This document shows positions 8,671-20,129 of a stretch of DNA of 64,000 nt, piece after piece. Below the pieces are notes generated by a model, which was not told where the DNA came from, searched no databases, and was given only the letters and a program-made list of their open reading frames with translations. The first letter of the stretch is position 1. Every line of letters begins with the position of its first letter. Origin of the DNA: Streptomyces diastatochromogenes (GTDB taxonomy: Bacteria; Actinomycetota; Actinomycetes; Streptomycetales; Streptomycetaceae); the NCBI RefSeq assembly GCF_002242805.1, contig NZ_MCGQ01000014.1, positions 186,001 through 250,000 on the forward strand. Reading direction: 5' to 3'. The position numbers were made by a program, and so were the translations under genes.

Positions 8671-8853
8671 GCCGGGGGGCGGATGGCCGGGCCCGGCGGG
8701 GCCGGAGACATGGCTGTCCCCGGTGAGCGCGTGCAACACCAGCACGGCGTTGGAGCGGTCGGGCGCGAGCCGCCCCCAGGTCTCGAACGCCGGCCGCGCC
8801 TCGGGCAGTTCACCGCCCGCCTCCAACGGCAGCGGTTTCTCCGCGACGTACCA
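8671..8853 (-). pseudogene. metX: Homoserine O-acetyltransferase (metX) 5' fragment
   Basis: On the minus strand the frame reads VAEKPLPLEAGGELPEARPA, FETWGRL and SNAVLVLHALTGDSHVSG. This is the N-terminal MetX signature (the oxyanion/strand region before the catalytic Ser). After about 60 residues the similarity stops at the PGHPPPG stretch, where MetX would continue with PGWW; the alpha/beta-hydrolase core and the catalytic Ser, Asp and His are absent. The open frame extends upstream to 8952 but the added residues are not MetX-like. It is a truncated relic. As I recall, metX and metY sit beside idh in several streptomycetes, which would explain its position; that is from memory. Confidence 0.8.
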
Positions 8854-9005
8854 CCGGCGCCGCCCGGGCGGGTCCCCTCCCGCCAGGCCCCGGTGGCCGG
8901 CGGACCGAACAGGCTTGTACGAAACGTGACATGAGGCCGTCACATACGACATGTTGCCGCAATCCTGTGCGGCATCGGCGCAGTGGCGAGGGGGTCCCCG
9001 GACAT

Positions 9006-9044
9006 GACTCCGCCCCGGCCGGGGGTACCGGCCGGGGCGGAGTC
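9006..9044 (-). terminator. GC-rich hairpin terminator after idh
   Basis: A perfect 17-bp inverted repeat: 9006-9022 (GACTCCGCCCCGGCCGG) pairs with 9028-9044 around a 5-nt loop. It lies about 45 nt beyond the idh stop codon, the expected place for its transcription terminator. No U-tract follows, which is usual for Streptomyces terminators. Confidence 0.85.
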
Positions 9045-9087
9045 TCGGTCACGGCTGCGGCTCAGGCGCCGCAGGTGGCCGCAGGTG

Positions 9088-11307
<2,220 letters not shown>

Positions 11308-11338
11308 CGGGTGCTCCGCTCCACGTCTGCAACATTGC

Positions 11339-11355
11339 TCGACATCAAGATATCT
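11339..11355. promoter_or_regulatory. Near-palindromic motif in the idh leader
   Basis: TCGACATCAAGATATCT (11339-11355) contains a near-dyad TCTTGATGTCGA (minus strand, 11339-11350) overlapping a perfect 8-bp palindrome AGATATCT (11348-11355). It is an AT-richer island in the 217-bp idh/M1 intergenic region, 32 nt upstream of the idh ATG, so it is well placed for an operator of idh. I do not know the cognate regulator. Confidence 0.4.
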
Positions 11356-11524
11356 CGTGATCGGGCTGGGCTCGACAGGGGTCCTGGCCGGAAAACATGC
11401 CGCACGGGTGCAACCGCTACCCCGTCTCTGTGGTCATGACAAACGATCGCTCGCTGACCACGCGCGATCGCCCACTGACCGGCGGCCGGCCCTGACCCTC
11501 CGGCCGCCCGAGCGAAGGCGGACG

Positions 11525-13069
11525 ATGAGATATCGCACCCGAGTGACGGCCCCGGCGGCCGTCCTGATCGGTACGACGGCTGCGCTGACCCTGGGCTCCC
11601 CGGCCCGGGCCACCCCGGGCAGGCGTACGGGGGACCCGGGCCCGGAGACCCTGGGCGACCCCGTCTTCCCGGCCCTCGGCAACGACGGCTACCGCGTGTC
11701 GGCGTACCACCTGGACCTGGCCTACGACCCCACGACCAGGCTGGTCGACGCCACCGCCACCCTGCGGATCCGCACCACCCGGGCACTGAGCCGCTTCTCC
11801 CTCGACGCCCTCGGCCTGGACATACGCTCCGTGTGCGTCGGGGGCCGCACGGCCGTCTGGGAGCAGGCCGACGAGAAACTGCGCGTCACGCCCGACCGGC
11901 CGCTCCCGGCCAAGGCGGTCGCGACCGTGCGCGTCGCGTACTCCGCCGACCCGCGCCGCACCCTCGCGCACACCGCCTGGGTGCCCACCGCGGACGGCTT
12001 CGCGATCTGCCCCCAGCCGAACTCCGCGCACACCGTCTTCCCGTGCAACGACCACCCCTCGGACAAGGCGGACTTCAGCTTCCGCGTCACCGTCCCGAAC
12101 GGGGTGCGCGGTGTCGCGAACGGCCTGCTCACCGACGTCGAGGAGGTGGACGGCGACCGTACGGCGTACTCGTACCGCTCGGCCTCCCCGATCGCCACCG
12201 AACTCGTCCAGATCACGGTCGGCGACTATGTGATCAAGGACCGCGAGGGCCCGCACGGCCTGCCGCTGCGCGACGTCGTGCCCACCGCGCGCGCCACGGC
12301 CCTGGAGCCGGCCCTCGCGCTCACCCCCGGCCTGGTGACCTGGCTGGAGGAGCGGCTGGGTGCCTTCCCGTTCGAGACGTACGGCCTGCTGCCGTGCAAC
12401 TCCGACGACCCGAAGGCCTTCGACTTCACCGGTCTTGAGACCCAGACCCTCACCCTGTACAAGCCGAACTTCCTGCTCCAGGAGGAGAAGAAGATCGGCT
12501 CGCACATGATGCACGAGCTGGTCCACTCCTGGTTCGGCAACCTGGTCAGCCCGGCCACCTGGGCCGACCTGTGGCTGAACGAGGGCCACGCCGACTTCTA
12601 CGGGCTGCTCTACCGCTACGAGCGCGGCTGGGCCGACTCCCTGGGCCTCACCACCATGGAGGCCCGGATGAAGGACACCTACGCGCGCGGCGACCAGTGG
12701 CGCCGCGACTCGGGCCCGGTGGCCGCGCCCAACGAGGTGAACCTCTTCGACAGCCAGCGCTACCTGGGTGGCGTGCTCGTCCTGTACGCCTTCCGGCAGC
12801 TGGTCGGCGAGGACGTCTTCCACGCCGTCGAGCGCACCTTCCTGGACCGCTTCCGCAACTCCTCGGCGTCGACGGACGACTACATCGCCGTCGCCTCGGA
12901 GGTCTCCGGCCAGGACCAGACCGGCTTCCTGCGCGACTGGCTCTACGGCACGAAGACCCCGCGCATGCCCGGCCACCCCGACTGGACGGTCAACCCGGTC
13001 AGCTCGTCCTTCGCGGCCCCGCACAGCCGGCGCGGCGGCCACTGGCACGAGAACTCCGCGACGCTCTGA
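11525..13069 (+). CDS. Secreted M1-family metallopeptidase (aminopeptidase N-like)
   Basis: 514 aa. A Sec signal peptide (RYRTR, then an Ala/Leu-rich core ending near ARA) is followed by the M1 beta-saddle domain and the thermolysin-like catalytic domain. Zinc site: H330-E331-L-V-H334 and, 18 residues later, E353 in LNEGHADF. The substrate-binding GAMEN motif is replaced by GLETQT (around 12435-12450), seen in many small bacterial M1 enzymes. At about 490 mature residues it lacks the long C-terminal helical domain of aminopeptidase N. Probably exported and clips N-terminal residues or small peptides. The start ATG has a weak GAAGG. The next gene, also exported, begins 84 nt downstream in the same direction. 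Confidence 0.92.
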   Translation: MRYRTRVTAPAAVLIGTTAALTLGSPARATPGRRTGDPGPETLGDPVFPALGNDGYRVSAYHLDLAYDPTTRLVDATATLRIRTTRALSRFSLDALGLDIRSVCVGGRTAVWEQADEKLRVTPDRPLPAKAVATVRVAYSADPRRTLAHTAWVPTADGFAICPQPNSAHTVFPCNDHPSDKADFSFRVTVPNGVRGVANGLLTDVEEVDGDRTAYSYRSASPIATELVQITVGDYVIKDREGPHGLPLRDVVPTARATALEPALALTPGLVTWLEERLGAFPFETYGLLPCNSDDPKAFDFTGLETQTLTLYKPNFLLQEEKKIGSHMMHELVHSWFGNLVSPATWADLWLNEGHADFYGLLYRYERGWADSLGLTTMEARMKDTYARGDQWRRDSGPVAAPNEVNLFDSQRYLGGVLVLYAFRQLVGEDVFHAVERTFLDRFRNSSASTDDYIAVASEVSGQDQTGFLRDWLYGTKTPRMPGHPDWTVNPVSSSFAAPHSRRGGHWHENSATL

Positions 13070-13153
13070 CCACCCCTGACCCCCGCCACGAACTGCCCGG
13101 CCGCTCGTTTCACCGGTCGGACCGGGCGTTCATGGGGAGGGAAGGGCAAGCAC

Positions 13154-16100
13154 ATGGGCTTCGTCAGCCGTCGGGGTTTCCTGGGTGCCTCCGCCGCCGG
13201 AGTGGCCGCCGCCGTCTCACCGGCGGCGGCCCCCGCGGCGGACCGGCGGGCCGGGGAGCGGATCCTCACCTACCGCGAGACGACCGGTGGATCGGTCACC
13301 GTCGGCCGGGACGGCTCGGTGCTGATCGCGGAGGTGCAGGGAGTCCTGTGGCACGTCCCGCGCGCCGGCGGGACGGCCCGGCAGCTGACGGACTGGTCAC
13401 TGGAGGCGACCCGCCCGGCGCTGTCGCCGGACGGCGCGCGGCTCGCGGTCTGCGGGTACCGCGGTGGCGCCTTCCACCTGTGGTCGATGCGTCCCGACGG
13501 CAGCGAGCTGCGGCAACTGACCGACGGGCCGTGGGACGACCGCGGCGCGTCCTGGTCACCGGACGGGACGCGCATCGCCTTCTCCTCCGAGCGCGGCGGC
13601 GACCCGGTGAGCGGCACCTCGTTCGGCCTGTGGACCCTGGAGGCGGACAGCGGCCGGCTGCGTCGGCTGACCGGCGGGGACTTCGAGGACCTCGATCCGG
13701 CGTGGTGGCCGGACGGGCGGTCGCTGGTCTGCGTACGGGCCGCGCACCAGCCGGACGGCGGGAACGACGGCGGCCGGGCCCTGGTACGGGTGGCCGCCGC
13801 CGACGGCACGGCGGAGGCGGTGCGCACGGTGGCGGACGGCAGGCTGCTGTGCCCGTCCGTCTCCCCGGCCGGGCGGATCGCCTACCTGCACCTGTCCGGG
13901 GCGGGCGACTCGGCGTCCCTGCCGCCCACGCGGGCGGCGCTCATGGTCGACGGACACGTCGTCACGGCCGACGAGGACCTGGCGGCGGCCCCGCCGTGCT
14001 GGCTGGACGAGGACCGGCTGCTGTACGTCGCGGACGGCCGTATCCGCGTCCGTACCCTGGCCGAACCCTCCGTGACGGACGTTCCGTTCACCGCCCGCAT
14101 GTCCGTGCCCCGGCCCCGGTGGCGGCCCCGGACCCGCGCCCTCGGCTCCCCGGCGCCGGATCCGGTGCGCGGCATCCACCTGCCGGCCCTGTCGCCGGAC
14201 GGGAGGCAGGTGGCGTTCGTGGCACTGAACGCGCTGTGGCTGCTGCCCGTCGACGGCGCACCGCGCAGACTCCTCCAGGGCGAGCCGGCGCACTACGTGC
14301 AGATGCCCGCCTGGGCGCCCGACGGGCGCAGCCTGCTGTACTGCACCGACCGGGACGGCCTGGCCGCGGTGTACCGGCTCGGTCTGGAGGACGGCGGGGA
14401 ACGGCTGGTGGCCGGTGGTGGGCGGCTGCACCCGGCCCCGTCCCCGGACGGCTCCCGACTGGCCTGCCACGATGTCGCGGGCAACCTGCTGCTGCGGGAC
14501 GCGGCGAGCGGACAGGAGCGGGTGCTGGCCCGGCCGCTGGCCACGGACGGACCGCCCGGTGCCCCGACCTGGTCGCCCGACGGCCGGTACGTGGCCTTCT
14601 GCGACCGCAACCGGCTCAACCACCGCTTCCGCGAGGGCTACCACCTCATCCGTGTCATCGACACCATGACCGGCGCCGAGAAACGCCATCTGCCCGACGC
14701 GCACCAGTCGCTGTCGGACCGCGTCGCCGCCGGACCGGTGTGGTCACCCGACGGCCGCTGGATGGCCCTGGTCGCCGAGTCGGCCCTGTGGCTGCTGCCC
14801 GTCGGTGCCGACGGCACGCCCACGGGTCCGGCCCGGCGACTCACCGACGAGCCGGCCGACCACCCCAGCTGGTCCGGTGACGCACACACCCTGCTGTATC
14901 TGTCCTGCGGACGGCTGCGCCTGATGTCCCTGGGCTCCACGGCCGACGGCGTGCGCACCCTGTCCGCCGGTCTGACCAACCGCCCCGCTACGGCGGAACG
15001 CCAGGAGAGGCTGCGGATCCACGCGGGGCAGCTGTGGGACGGCACCGGGGCCGCTCCCCGCCAGGACGTCGACATCCTCGTCAGCGGCGCCCGCATCACC
15101 GCCGTCGAACCCCACCGCACCCGCCGCCCGGGTCACCGCACCGTCGACGCCTCCGGCCAGACCGTCGTCCCCGGCCTGTTCGACAGCCACACCCACCCCT
15201 ACCACGCCACCTACGGCGGCCGGCAGGGCCTGACCGCGCTCGCCTACGGCATCACCACCACCGCCGGCCTGGGCGGACCGCTGTACGAGGCGGTGCGGCT
15301 GCGCGAGTCGGCCGCCACCGGGCACACGCTGGGCCCGCGTCAGCTCGCCTGCGCCGAACTCGTCGACGGCTCCCGCACCGCGTACAGCATGGGCCGGGCC
15401 CACCGCACCGGCGCCGGCGTCACCCGCACCCTGCGGCGGGCCACCGACCTCGACGTCGACTTCGTCAAGACGTATGTGCGCGCCTCGGGGCAGGTCATGG
15501 CGCAGGCCGCCGAGGCCGCGCACCGGCTGGGCGTGCCCTGCGGCAGCCACCTGTGCGCGCCCGGCCGGGCGGCAGGGCAGGACCTGACGACCCATCTGCA
15601 GGCCACCCAGCGTCTGCCCTACGGGCACGCCACCACCCCGCTCGGGCACATCCACCAGGATCTGGTCGAGCAGTACGCCGACGGCTCCTTCTCGCTGATC
15701 ATCACGCCGTTCACCGCGCAGTGCCTCCTCGGTGCCGATCCCGGGCTGGCCGACGATCCACGGGTGGTCCGGCTCATGCCGCCGTGGGACGTCGCCGCCG
15801 TCCGCGAACGCGCCAGGTCCGCCCCGACCGCGCGGCAACTGAGCGCCCTGGCCATGGAGATGGCCGGCTACCGACGGCTGGCCGCCCAGGGCGCCGTACT
15901 CGCCCTGGGCACCGACTCCCCGCTGGTTCCCGTCGGCCTGTCCCTGCACCTGGCCCTGCGCGCCCTGCACGCCCACGGGTTCACCGTGGCGCAGGCCCTG
16001 CACTGCGCCACCACCGTGCCGGCCCGGCTCTTCGGCCTGGACGGCGACCTCGGCACCGTCCAGGAGGACAGGATCGCCGACCTGACCGTCGTGAACGGCG

Positions 16101-16297
16101 ACCCGTTCACCGACTTCGCCACCCTCGTCGACACCCCGCTGGTCGTGCGCGACGGCATCCCGCACCGCCGGAGCGACCTGACAGATGCTCACCGGCACCG
16201 CGACCACCCCGCGCCCCCGGACACCGGCTGGCTGGAGGTCGCCCGCGGCCTCCGGCGCGGCTCGTGCTGCCACGCCGGCGACGGGGACACGTACTAG
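13154..16297 (+). CDS. Tat-exported TolB-type beta-propeller / amidohydrolase fusion
   Basis: 1047 aa. A twin-arginine signal (SRRGFLGASAAG) begins the protein, so it should be exported folded. Residues about 45-620 carry repeated WSPDG / LSPDG / WAPDGR motifs typical of WD40-like TolB propeller blades. The C-terminal about 400 residues are an amidohydrolase barrel: H679-T-H681 (VVPGLFDSHTHPYH), a Lys in VDFVKTYVRAS, His in GSHLC and GHATTP, and Asp in LGTDSPLVP. These are the metal ligands and catalytic Asp of the imidazolonepropionase/dipeptidase-like group. Fusions of this kind are known; the substrate is unknown, with a cyclic amide or dipeptide possible. It overlaps the opposite MscS gene by 4 nt (CTAG) at its stop. 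Confidence 0.9.
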   Translation: MGFVSRRGFLGASAAGVAAAVSPAAAPAADRRAGERILTYRETTGGSVTVGRDGSVLIAEVQGVLWHVPRAGGTARQLTDWSLEATRPALSPDGARLAVCGYRGGAFHLWSMRPDGSELRQLTDGPWDDRGASWSPDGTRIAFSSERGGDPVSGTSFGLWTLEADSGRLRRLTGGDFEDLDPAWWPDGRSLVCVRAAHQPDGGNDGGRALVRVAAADGTAEAVRTVADGRLLCPSVSPAGRIAYLHLSGAGDSASLPPTRAALMVDGHVVTADEDLAAAPPCWLDEDRLLYVADGRIRVRTLAEPSVTDVPFTARMSVPRPRWRPRTRALGSPAPDPVRGIHLPALSPDGRQVAFVALNALWLLPVDGAPRRLLQGEPAHYVQMPAWAPDGRSLLYCTDRDGLAAVYRLGLEDGGERLVAGGGRLHPAPSPDGSRLACHDVAGNLLLRDAASGQERVLARPLATDGPPGAPTWSPDGRYVAFCDRNRLNHRFREGYHLIRVIDTMTGAEKRHLPDAHQSLSDRVAAGPVWSPDGRWMALVAESALWLLPVGADGTPTGPARRLTDEPADHPSWSGDAHTLLYLSCGRLRLMSLGSTADGVRTLSAGLTNRPATAERQERLRIHAGQLWDGTGAAPRQDVDILVSGARITAVEPHRTRRPGHRTVDASGQTVVPGLFDSHTHPYHATYGGRQGLTALAYGITTTAGLGGPLYEAVRLRESAATGHTLGPRQLACAELVDGSRTAYSMGRAHRTGAGVTRTLRRATDLDVDFVKTYVRASGQVMAQAAEAAHRLGVPCGSHLCAPGRAAGQDLTTHLQATQRLPYGHATTPLGHIHQDLVEQYADGSFSLIITPFTAQCLLGADPGLADDPRVVRLMPPWDVAAVRERARSAPTARQLSALAMEMAGYRRLAAQGAVLALGTDSPLVPVGLSLHLALRALHAHGFTVAQALHCATTVPARLFGLDGDLGTVQEDRIADLTVVNGDPFTDFATLVDTPLVVRDGIPHRRSDLTDAHRHRDHPAPPDTGWLEVARGLRRGSCCHAGDGDTY

Positions 16298-17385
16298 TCG
16301 GTCAGGGCCGGACCCGGCACCACGTCGTCCCCGCTGCGCTGCTGCGGGATCACCACCGCGCCCTGCTGCAGTGCCACCGTCCTGGTCGGGGCCGGGATGC
16401 GGATGCCCTCCGCGCGGTAGCGGCGGTGCAGGCGCTTGATGAACTCGTGCTTGATGCGGTACTGGTCGCTGAACTCGCCGACGCCGAGGATCACCGTGAA
16501 GCCGATGCGGGAGTCCCCGAAGGTGTGGAAGCGGATCGCGGGCTCGTGGTCCGGGAGGGCGCCGGTGATCTCGGTCATGGTCTCGGCGATGACCTCGGTC
16601 GTGACGCGCTCGACGTGGTCCAGGTCGCTGTCGTAGCTCACGCCCACCTGCACCAGGATCGTCAACTGCTGCTCGGGGCGCGTGAAGTTGGTCATGTTGG
16701 TCTTCGCGAGCTGGCCGTTGGGGATGACCACCAGGTTGTTGGACAGCTGGCGGACCGTCGTCTGGCGCCAGTTGATGTCCACCACATAGCCCTCCTCGCC
16801 GCTGCTCAGCCGGATGTAGTCGCCCGGCTGGACGGTCTTGGAGGCGAGGATGTGGATGCCTGCGAAGAGGTTGGCGAGGGTGTCCTGGAGGGCGAGGGCG
16901 ACGGCCAGACCGCCGACGCCGAGGGCGGTGAGCAGGGGCGCTATGGAGATGCCCAGCGTCTGCAGCACCACCAGGAAGCCGATCGCCAGGACCAGGACCC
17001 GGGTGATGTTGACGAAGATGGTCGCCGAGCCCGCCACGCCCGAGCGGGACTGGGTGACCGAGCGAACCAGGCCCGCGACCACCCGGGCCGCGGACAGGGT
17101 CACCACGAAGATCAGCCACACCTGGAGGATCTGGTTGGTGTGGTGCTGGACGGTGCGGGTCAGCGGCAGCACCGCGGCGGCCGATGCGGCGCCGGCCGCG
17201 ATCGCCGCCCAGGGGACGACGGTGCGCAGCGCGTCCACCATGACGTCGTCACCGCTCCACTTGGTCCGCTTCGCGTGCTTGGCCAGCCAGCGCAGCAGCG
17301 TGCGGGACAGGAAGGCCAGCACCAGGCCGGCGGCCAGGGCGATGCCGGCGAGGACGAGGTCGTCCAGGGTCAGCGCGCGGTTCAC
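16294..17385 (-). CDS. MscS-family mechanosensitive channel
   Basis: 363 aa. Several N-terminal transmembrane helices (about residues 10-30, 60-80, 90-110 and 130-150) precede the pore helix: LLTALGVGGLAVALALQDTL matches the glycine/alanine-packed TM3 of MscS. This is followed by the beta domain (VQPGDYIRLSSGEEGYVVDI, VVIPNGQLAKTNMTNF) and a C-terminal alpha/beta domain. It should open under membrane tension on hypo-osmotic shock. GTG start at 17385, preceded by GGAGGTGACCG. It converges with the propeller/amidohydrolase gene and appears to be monocistronic. Confidence 0.95.
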   Translation of the reverse strand: MNRALTLDDLVLAGIALAAGLVLAFLSRTLLRWLAKHAKRTKWSGDDVMVDALRTVVPWAAIAAGAASAAAVLPLTRTVQHHTNQILQVWLIFVVTLSAARVVAGLVRSVTQSRSGVAGSATIFVNITRVLVLAIGFLVVLQTLGISIAPLLTALGVGGLAVALALQDTLANLFAGIHILASKTVQPGDYIRLSSGEEGYVVDINWRQTTVRQLSNNLVVIPNGQLAKTNMTNFTRPEQQLTILVQVGVSYDSDLDHVERVTTEVIAETMTEITGALPDHEPAIRFHTFGDSRIGFTVILGVGEFSDQYRIKHEFIKRLHRRYRAEGIRIPAPTRTVALQQGAVVIPQQRSGDDVVPGPALTD

Positions 17386-17470
17386 CGGTCACCTCCGGGG
17401 CGCAAAGCTGCGGCGGAGAGCCTGATGTGAAGTCTCGTCACGTTGTCACCTGCTCGATGTCCGGAATGTG

Positions 17471-17511
17471 CGATCGCGCCGCCACCGGATCACCGGCGGT
17501 CGGCGCGATCG
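17471..17511 (-). terminator. Hairpin terminator after the APC permease gene
   Basis: CGATCGCGCCG at 17471-17481 pairs with CGGCGCGATCG at 17501-17511 (11 bp). An inner CCGG/CCGG pairing separated by ATCA extends the stem after small bulges. It lies about 60 nt past the permease stop codon, between the permease and the start of the MscS gene. Confidence 0.75.
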
Positions 17512-17571
17512 TTCATCCTGCCGTATCCGGCGCACCAGTTCGTACCAGGACCGGGGCCGTGAGCAGGCGTC

Positions 17572-19098
17572 TCAGACGATGCCCTCGGCGAGTTCGGCCT
17601 GGTCGCGGTCGCTGCCGTAGGCGGCGGTGGTGGGCGTGCCGTACGAACGACGGGCGACGTACCACCAGATGCTGGCCAGGACCAGGACGACGACGAGGGC
17701 CACGGCCGCGTAGTTCATCGTGTCGACGGTGACCGGCGAGGACTGCGGCAGGCAGAACAGGACCGTCACACAGGCCACCCACACCACCGCGATCCAGCCG
17801 ACCGGCCTGCTCCACCGGCCCAGGCTCCAGGGACCCGGCTGGAAACGGTCGCCCGCGCGCAGCCGCAGCAGGACCGGGATGGCGTAGGCGGGGGTGATGC
17901 CGATGACGTTGATGGCGGTGACCGCGCCGTACGCCGTCGCCGAGTACAGGGACGGCAGGGCCAGGACGCCCGCGACGATCACCGACAGCCACACGGCGGC
18001 GACCGGGGTCTGGGTGCGGTTGCTGACCTTGCGCCACAGGTGCGAGCCCGGCAGGGCGCCGTCCCGGCTGAACGCGAACACCATGCGGCTGGCCGCGGCC
18101 ACCTCGGCGTTCCCGCAGAACAGCTGGGCGACGATCACGACCAGCAGCAGCGCGCTCGCGCCGTCGGTGCCGAGGCCGTCGAGCAGGATCTGCGCGGGCG
18201 GCACGCCGGTGTCGGTGGTGCGCGTGGCGTCGTAGTCCTGGATGGCGAAGGTCAGGCCGGCGAGCAGGACGAAGCCCGCGATCCACGACACCCAGATGGA
18301 CCGTACGATGCCCTTCGCCGCCGACACCGAGGCGTTGGAGGTCTCCTCGGAGAGGTGGGCGGAGGCGTCGTAGCCGGAGAACGTGTACTGGGCGAGCAGC
18401 AGGCCGATCGCGGCCACGTAGAGCGGGCTCGACCAGCCGGTGTCGTTCACGAACTTGGTGAACACGAAGGACGGCGACTGGTGGTGGTCGGGGACGATCG
18501 CCAGTGCCCCGACGATGAGCGCGACACCGGCCAGGTGCCACCAGACGCTGACCGAGTTGAGCACGCTGACCAGGCGGACGCCGAACAGGTTCAGCACGGC
18601 GTGCAGCAGCAGGATCGCGCAGAAGATCAGCATGGTCCTGCCGGGCGTCGGCTCGAAGCCCCACTGGAGGTTGGCGAAGGCGCCGGTGAACAGGGCGGCG
18701 CCGTAGTCGATGCCGGCGATCGCGCCGAGCAGACCGAGCAGATTCAGCCAGCCCGTGTACCAGCCCCAGCGCCGGCCGCCGAGCCGGTCGGCCATGTAGT
18801 ACAGCGCGCCGGAGGTCGGATAGGCGCTGGTGACCTCGGCGAGCGCGAGGCCGACGCACAGCACGAACAGGCCGACGCCCGCCCAGCCCCACAGCATCAC
18901 GGCGGGCCCGCCGGTGCCCAGGCCGAAGCCGTACAGGGTCATGCAGCCGGACAGGATCGAGATCACCGAGAAGCTGATCGCGAAGTTGCCGAAGCCGCCC
19001 ATGCGGCGGGCCAGCACCGGGCGGTAGCCCAGCTCGCGCAGCCGCTGTTCCTCGTCGTGCTGCGGCCGGGCGGGGGTGGGCGAGGGATCGGGGGACAT
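17572..19098 (-). CDS. APC-superfamily amino acid permease
   Basis: 508 aa, about 12 predicted membrane helices. The first helix region FGNFAISFSVISILSGCMTL and later TSGALYYMADRLGGRRWGW are typical of the amino acid/choline transporter (GABA permease-like) group. FSGYDASAHLSEETSNA in helix 6 is the signature of this group and precedes the consensus amphipathic loop. Start ATG at 19098 with GGAGGT 7 nt upstream. The TPR-like gene lies 50 nt upstream in the same direction, so the two are probably co-transcribed. The transported compound might relate to the divergent polyol/amine-type oxidation operon, but that is inference. Confidence 0.92.
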   Translation of the reverse strand: MSPDPSPTPARPQHDEEQRLRELGYRPVLARRMGGFGNFAISFSVISILSGCMTLYGFGLGTGGPAVMLWGWAGVGLFVLCVGLALAEVTSAYPTSGALYYMADRLGGRRWGWYTGWLNLLGLLGAIAGIDYGAALFTGAFANLQWGFEPTPGRTMLIFCAILLLHAVLNLFGVRLVSVLNSVSVWWHLAGVALIVGALAIVPDHHQSPSFVFTKFVNDTGWSSPLYVAAIGLLLAQYTFSGYDASAHLSEETSNASVSAAKGIVRSIWVSWIAGFVLLAGLTFAIQDYDATRTTDTGVPPAQILLDGLGTDGASALLLVVIVAQLFCGNAEVAAASRMVFAFSRDGALPGSHLWRKVSNRTQTPVAAVWLSVIVAGVLALPSLYSATAYGAVTAINVIGITPAYAIPVLLRLRAGDRFQPGPWSLGRWSRPVGWIAVVWVACVTVLFCLPQSSPVTVDTMNYAAVALVVVLVLASIWWYVARRSYGTPTTAAYGSDRDQAELAEGIV

Positions 19099-19148
19099 GC
19101 GGAGACCTCCGGGGGTGAGGAAGGAGAGGTGGGGAAGGAGAAAGGGCG

Positions 19149-20129
19149 TCAGGCGTCCTCGGCGGCCGCCCGGCAGCGGTCTCTGGCCTGCAGGAAGACC
19201 TCCACGGCACGGCCGCGGTCGGGGGTGCGGTACATCCAGGGCGGCGGCGTGACGTACGGGCCGATCGCGTCGAACACCCGGGCCGCGTCGGGGAACTGCA
19301 GGGCGCCCCACAGGGCGTGGGCCAGGTGGTTGAGGTCCAGCAGCGAGCGTTCGGGCCGGGGCGACTGCTCGAACCAGGAGTGCAGCGCCCGGCGCGCCTC
19401 GCGGGTCGCGTCCTCCGCCACCCAGTGCAGGTCGAGCGCCGCGTCGTGCCCGCTGCCGCGCCGGTAGCGCTCGACCCGGACGTACAGCGGCAGCAGATGG
19501 AGCGCGGACCCGGGCGGCGCCGATCCGGCCGCCCACTGGGCGTAGCCCGTGGCCTCGGCGAGCCGGTCCGAGGAGCCGATCGTGTACAGGAACTGCAGCA
19601 TCCGGTGGTGGGCCTCGCGGTTGTGCGGGTCGCGCCGGCCGACCTCGGCCAGCAGCCCCCACGGGCCCGGCGGCAGCACGGGCTCCGGCGGCGGCGCCCG
19701 GTGCTCGTCCCAGCGCTGCTGCGGGTCCAGCTGGGCCAGCGCCAGCAGACACACCCAGGGCACGGGGTCCTGCGGAGCGGTCTGGGTGGCGGACTGCGCG
19801 GCGTCCCACGCCTCGATCCACAACTCGTGCGTACGGCGGTGCCGTTCGCGCTGCGCCCGCAGGGCCCGCTCCACGCCGACCCGGGCGTGCATCACCGCGG
19901 CCGGCACGCTCTGCGGCTCCTCCGTGAGCCAGGCCCGCACCACATCGGTACCGGCCGCCGCGGCCGCGAGGATCTGGGTGCGCTGGGTCCACTGCCACCA
20001 GCTCGTGGTGTCCGCGAGCAGCGCGCGCATCGCCATCCAGCGCCCGGTGCGCAGATCCTGGAGGGCGGTGCGTAAGGCCCCGTCGTGGCCGGCGGGGTCG
20101 TAGGAAGGCCGTGCTCCTTCTCTGGCCAT
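19149..20129 (-). CDS. TPR-like helical protein with a TTA codon
   Basis: 326 aa, almost entirely helical and rich in Trp, Arg and Ala. The pattern (MRALLADTTSWWQWTQRTQI; WVCLLALAQLDPQQRW; LNHLAHALWGALQFPDAARV) is that of a TPR-type solenoid. I do not recognise a named family with confidence. It has no signal peptide or membrane helix. Leu19 is encoded by TTA (20073-20075), making the protein a candidate for bldA-dependent translation. It lies 50 nt upstream of the permease gene in one probable operon and faces the FGGY kinase operon across a 255-bp intergenic region. Confidence 0.8.
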   Translation of the reverse strand: MAREGARPSYDPAGHDGALRTALQDLRTGRWMAMRALLADTTSWWQWTQRTQILAAAAAGTDVVRAWLTEEPQSVPAAVMHARVGVERALRAQRERHRRTHELWIEAWDAAQSATQTAPQDPVPWVCLLALAQLDPQQRWDEHRAPPPEPVLPPGPWGLLAEVGRRDPHNREAHHRMLQFLYTIGSSDRLAEATGYAQWAAGSAPPGSALHLLPLYVRVERYRRGSGHDAALDLHWVAEDATREARRALHSWFEQSPRPERSLLDLNHLAHALWGALQFPDAARVFDAIGPYVTPPPWMYRTPDRGRAVEVFLQARDRCRAAAEDA

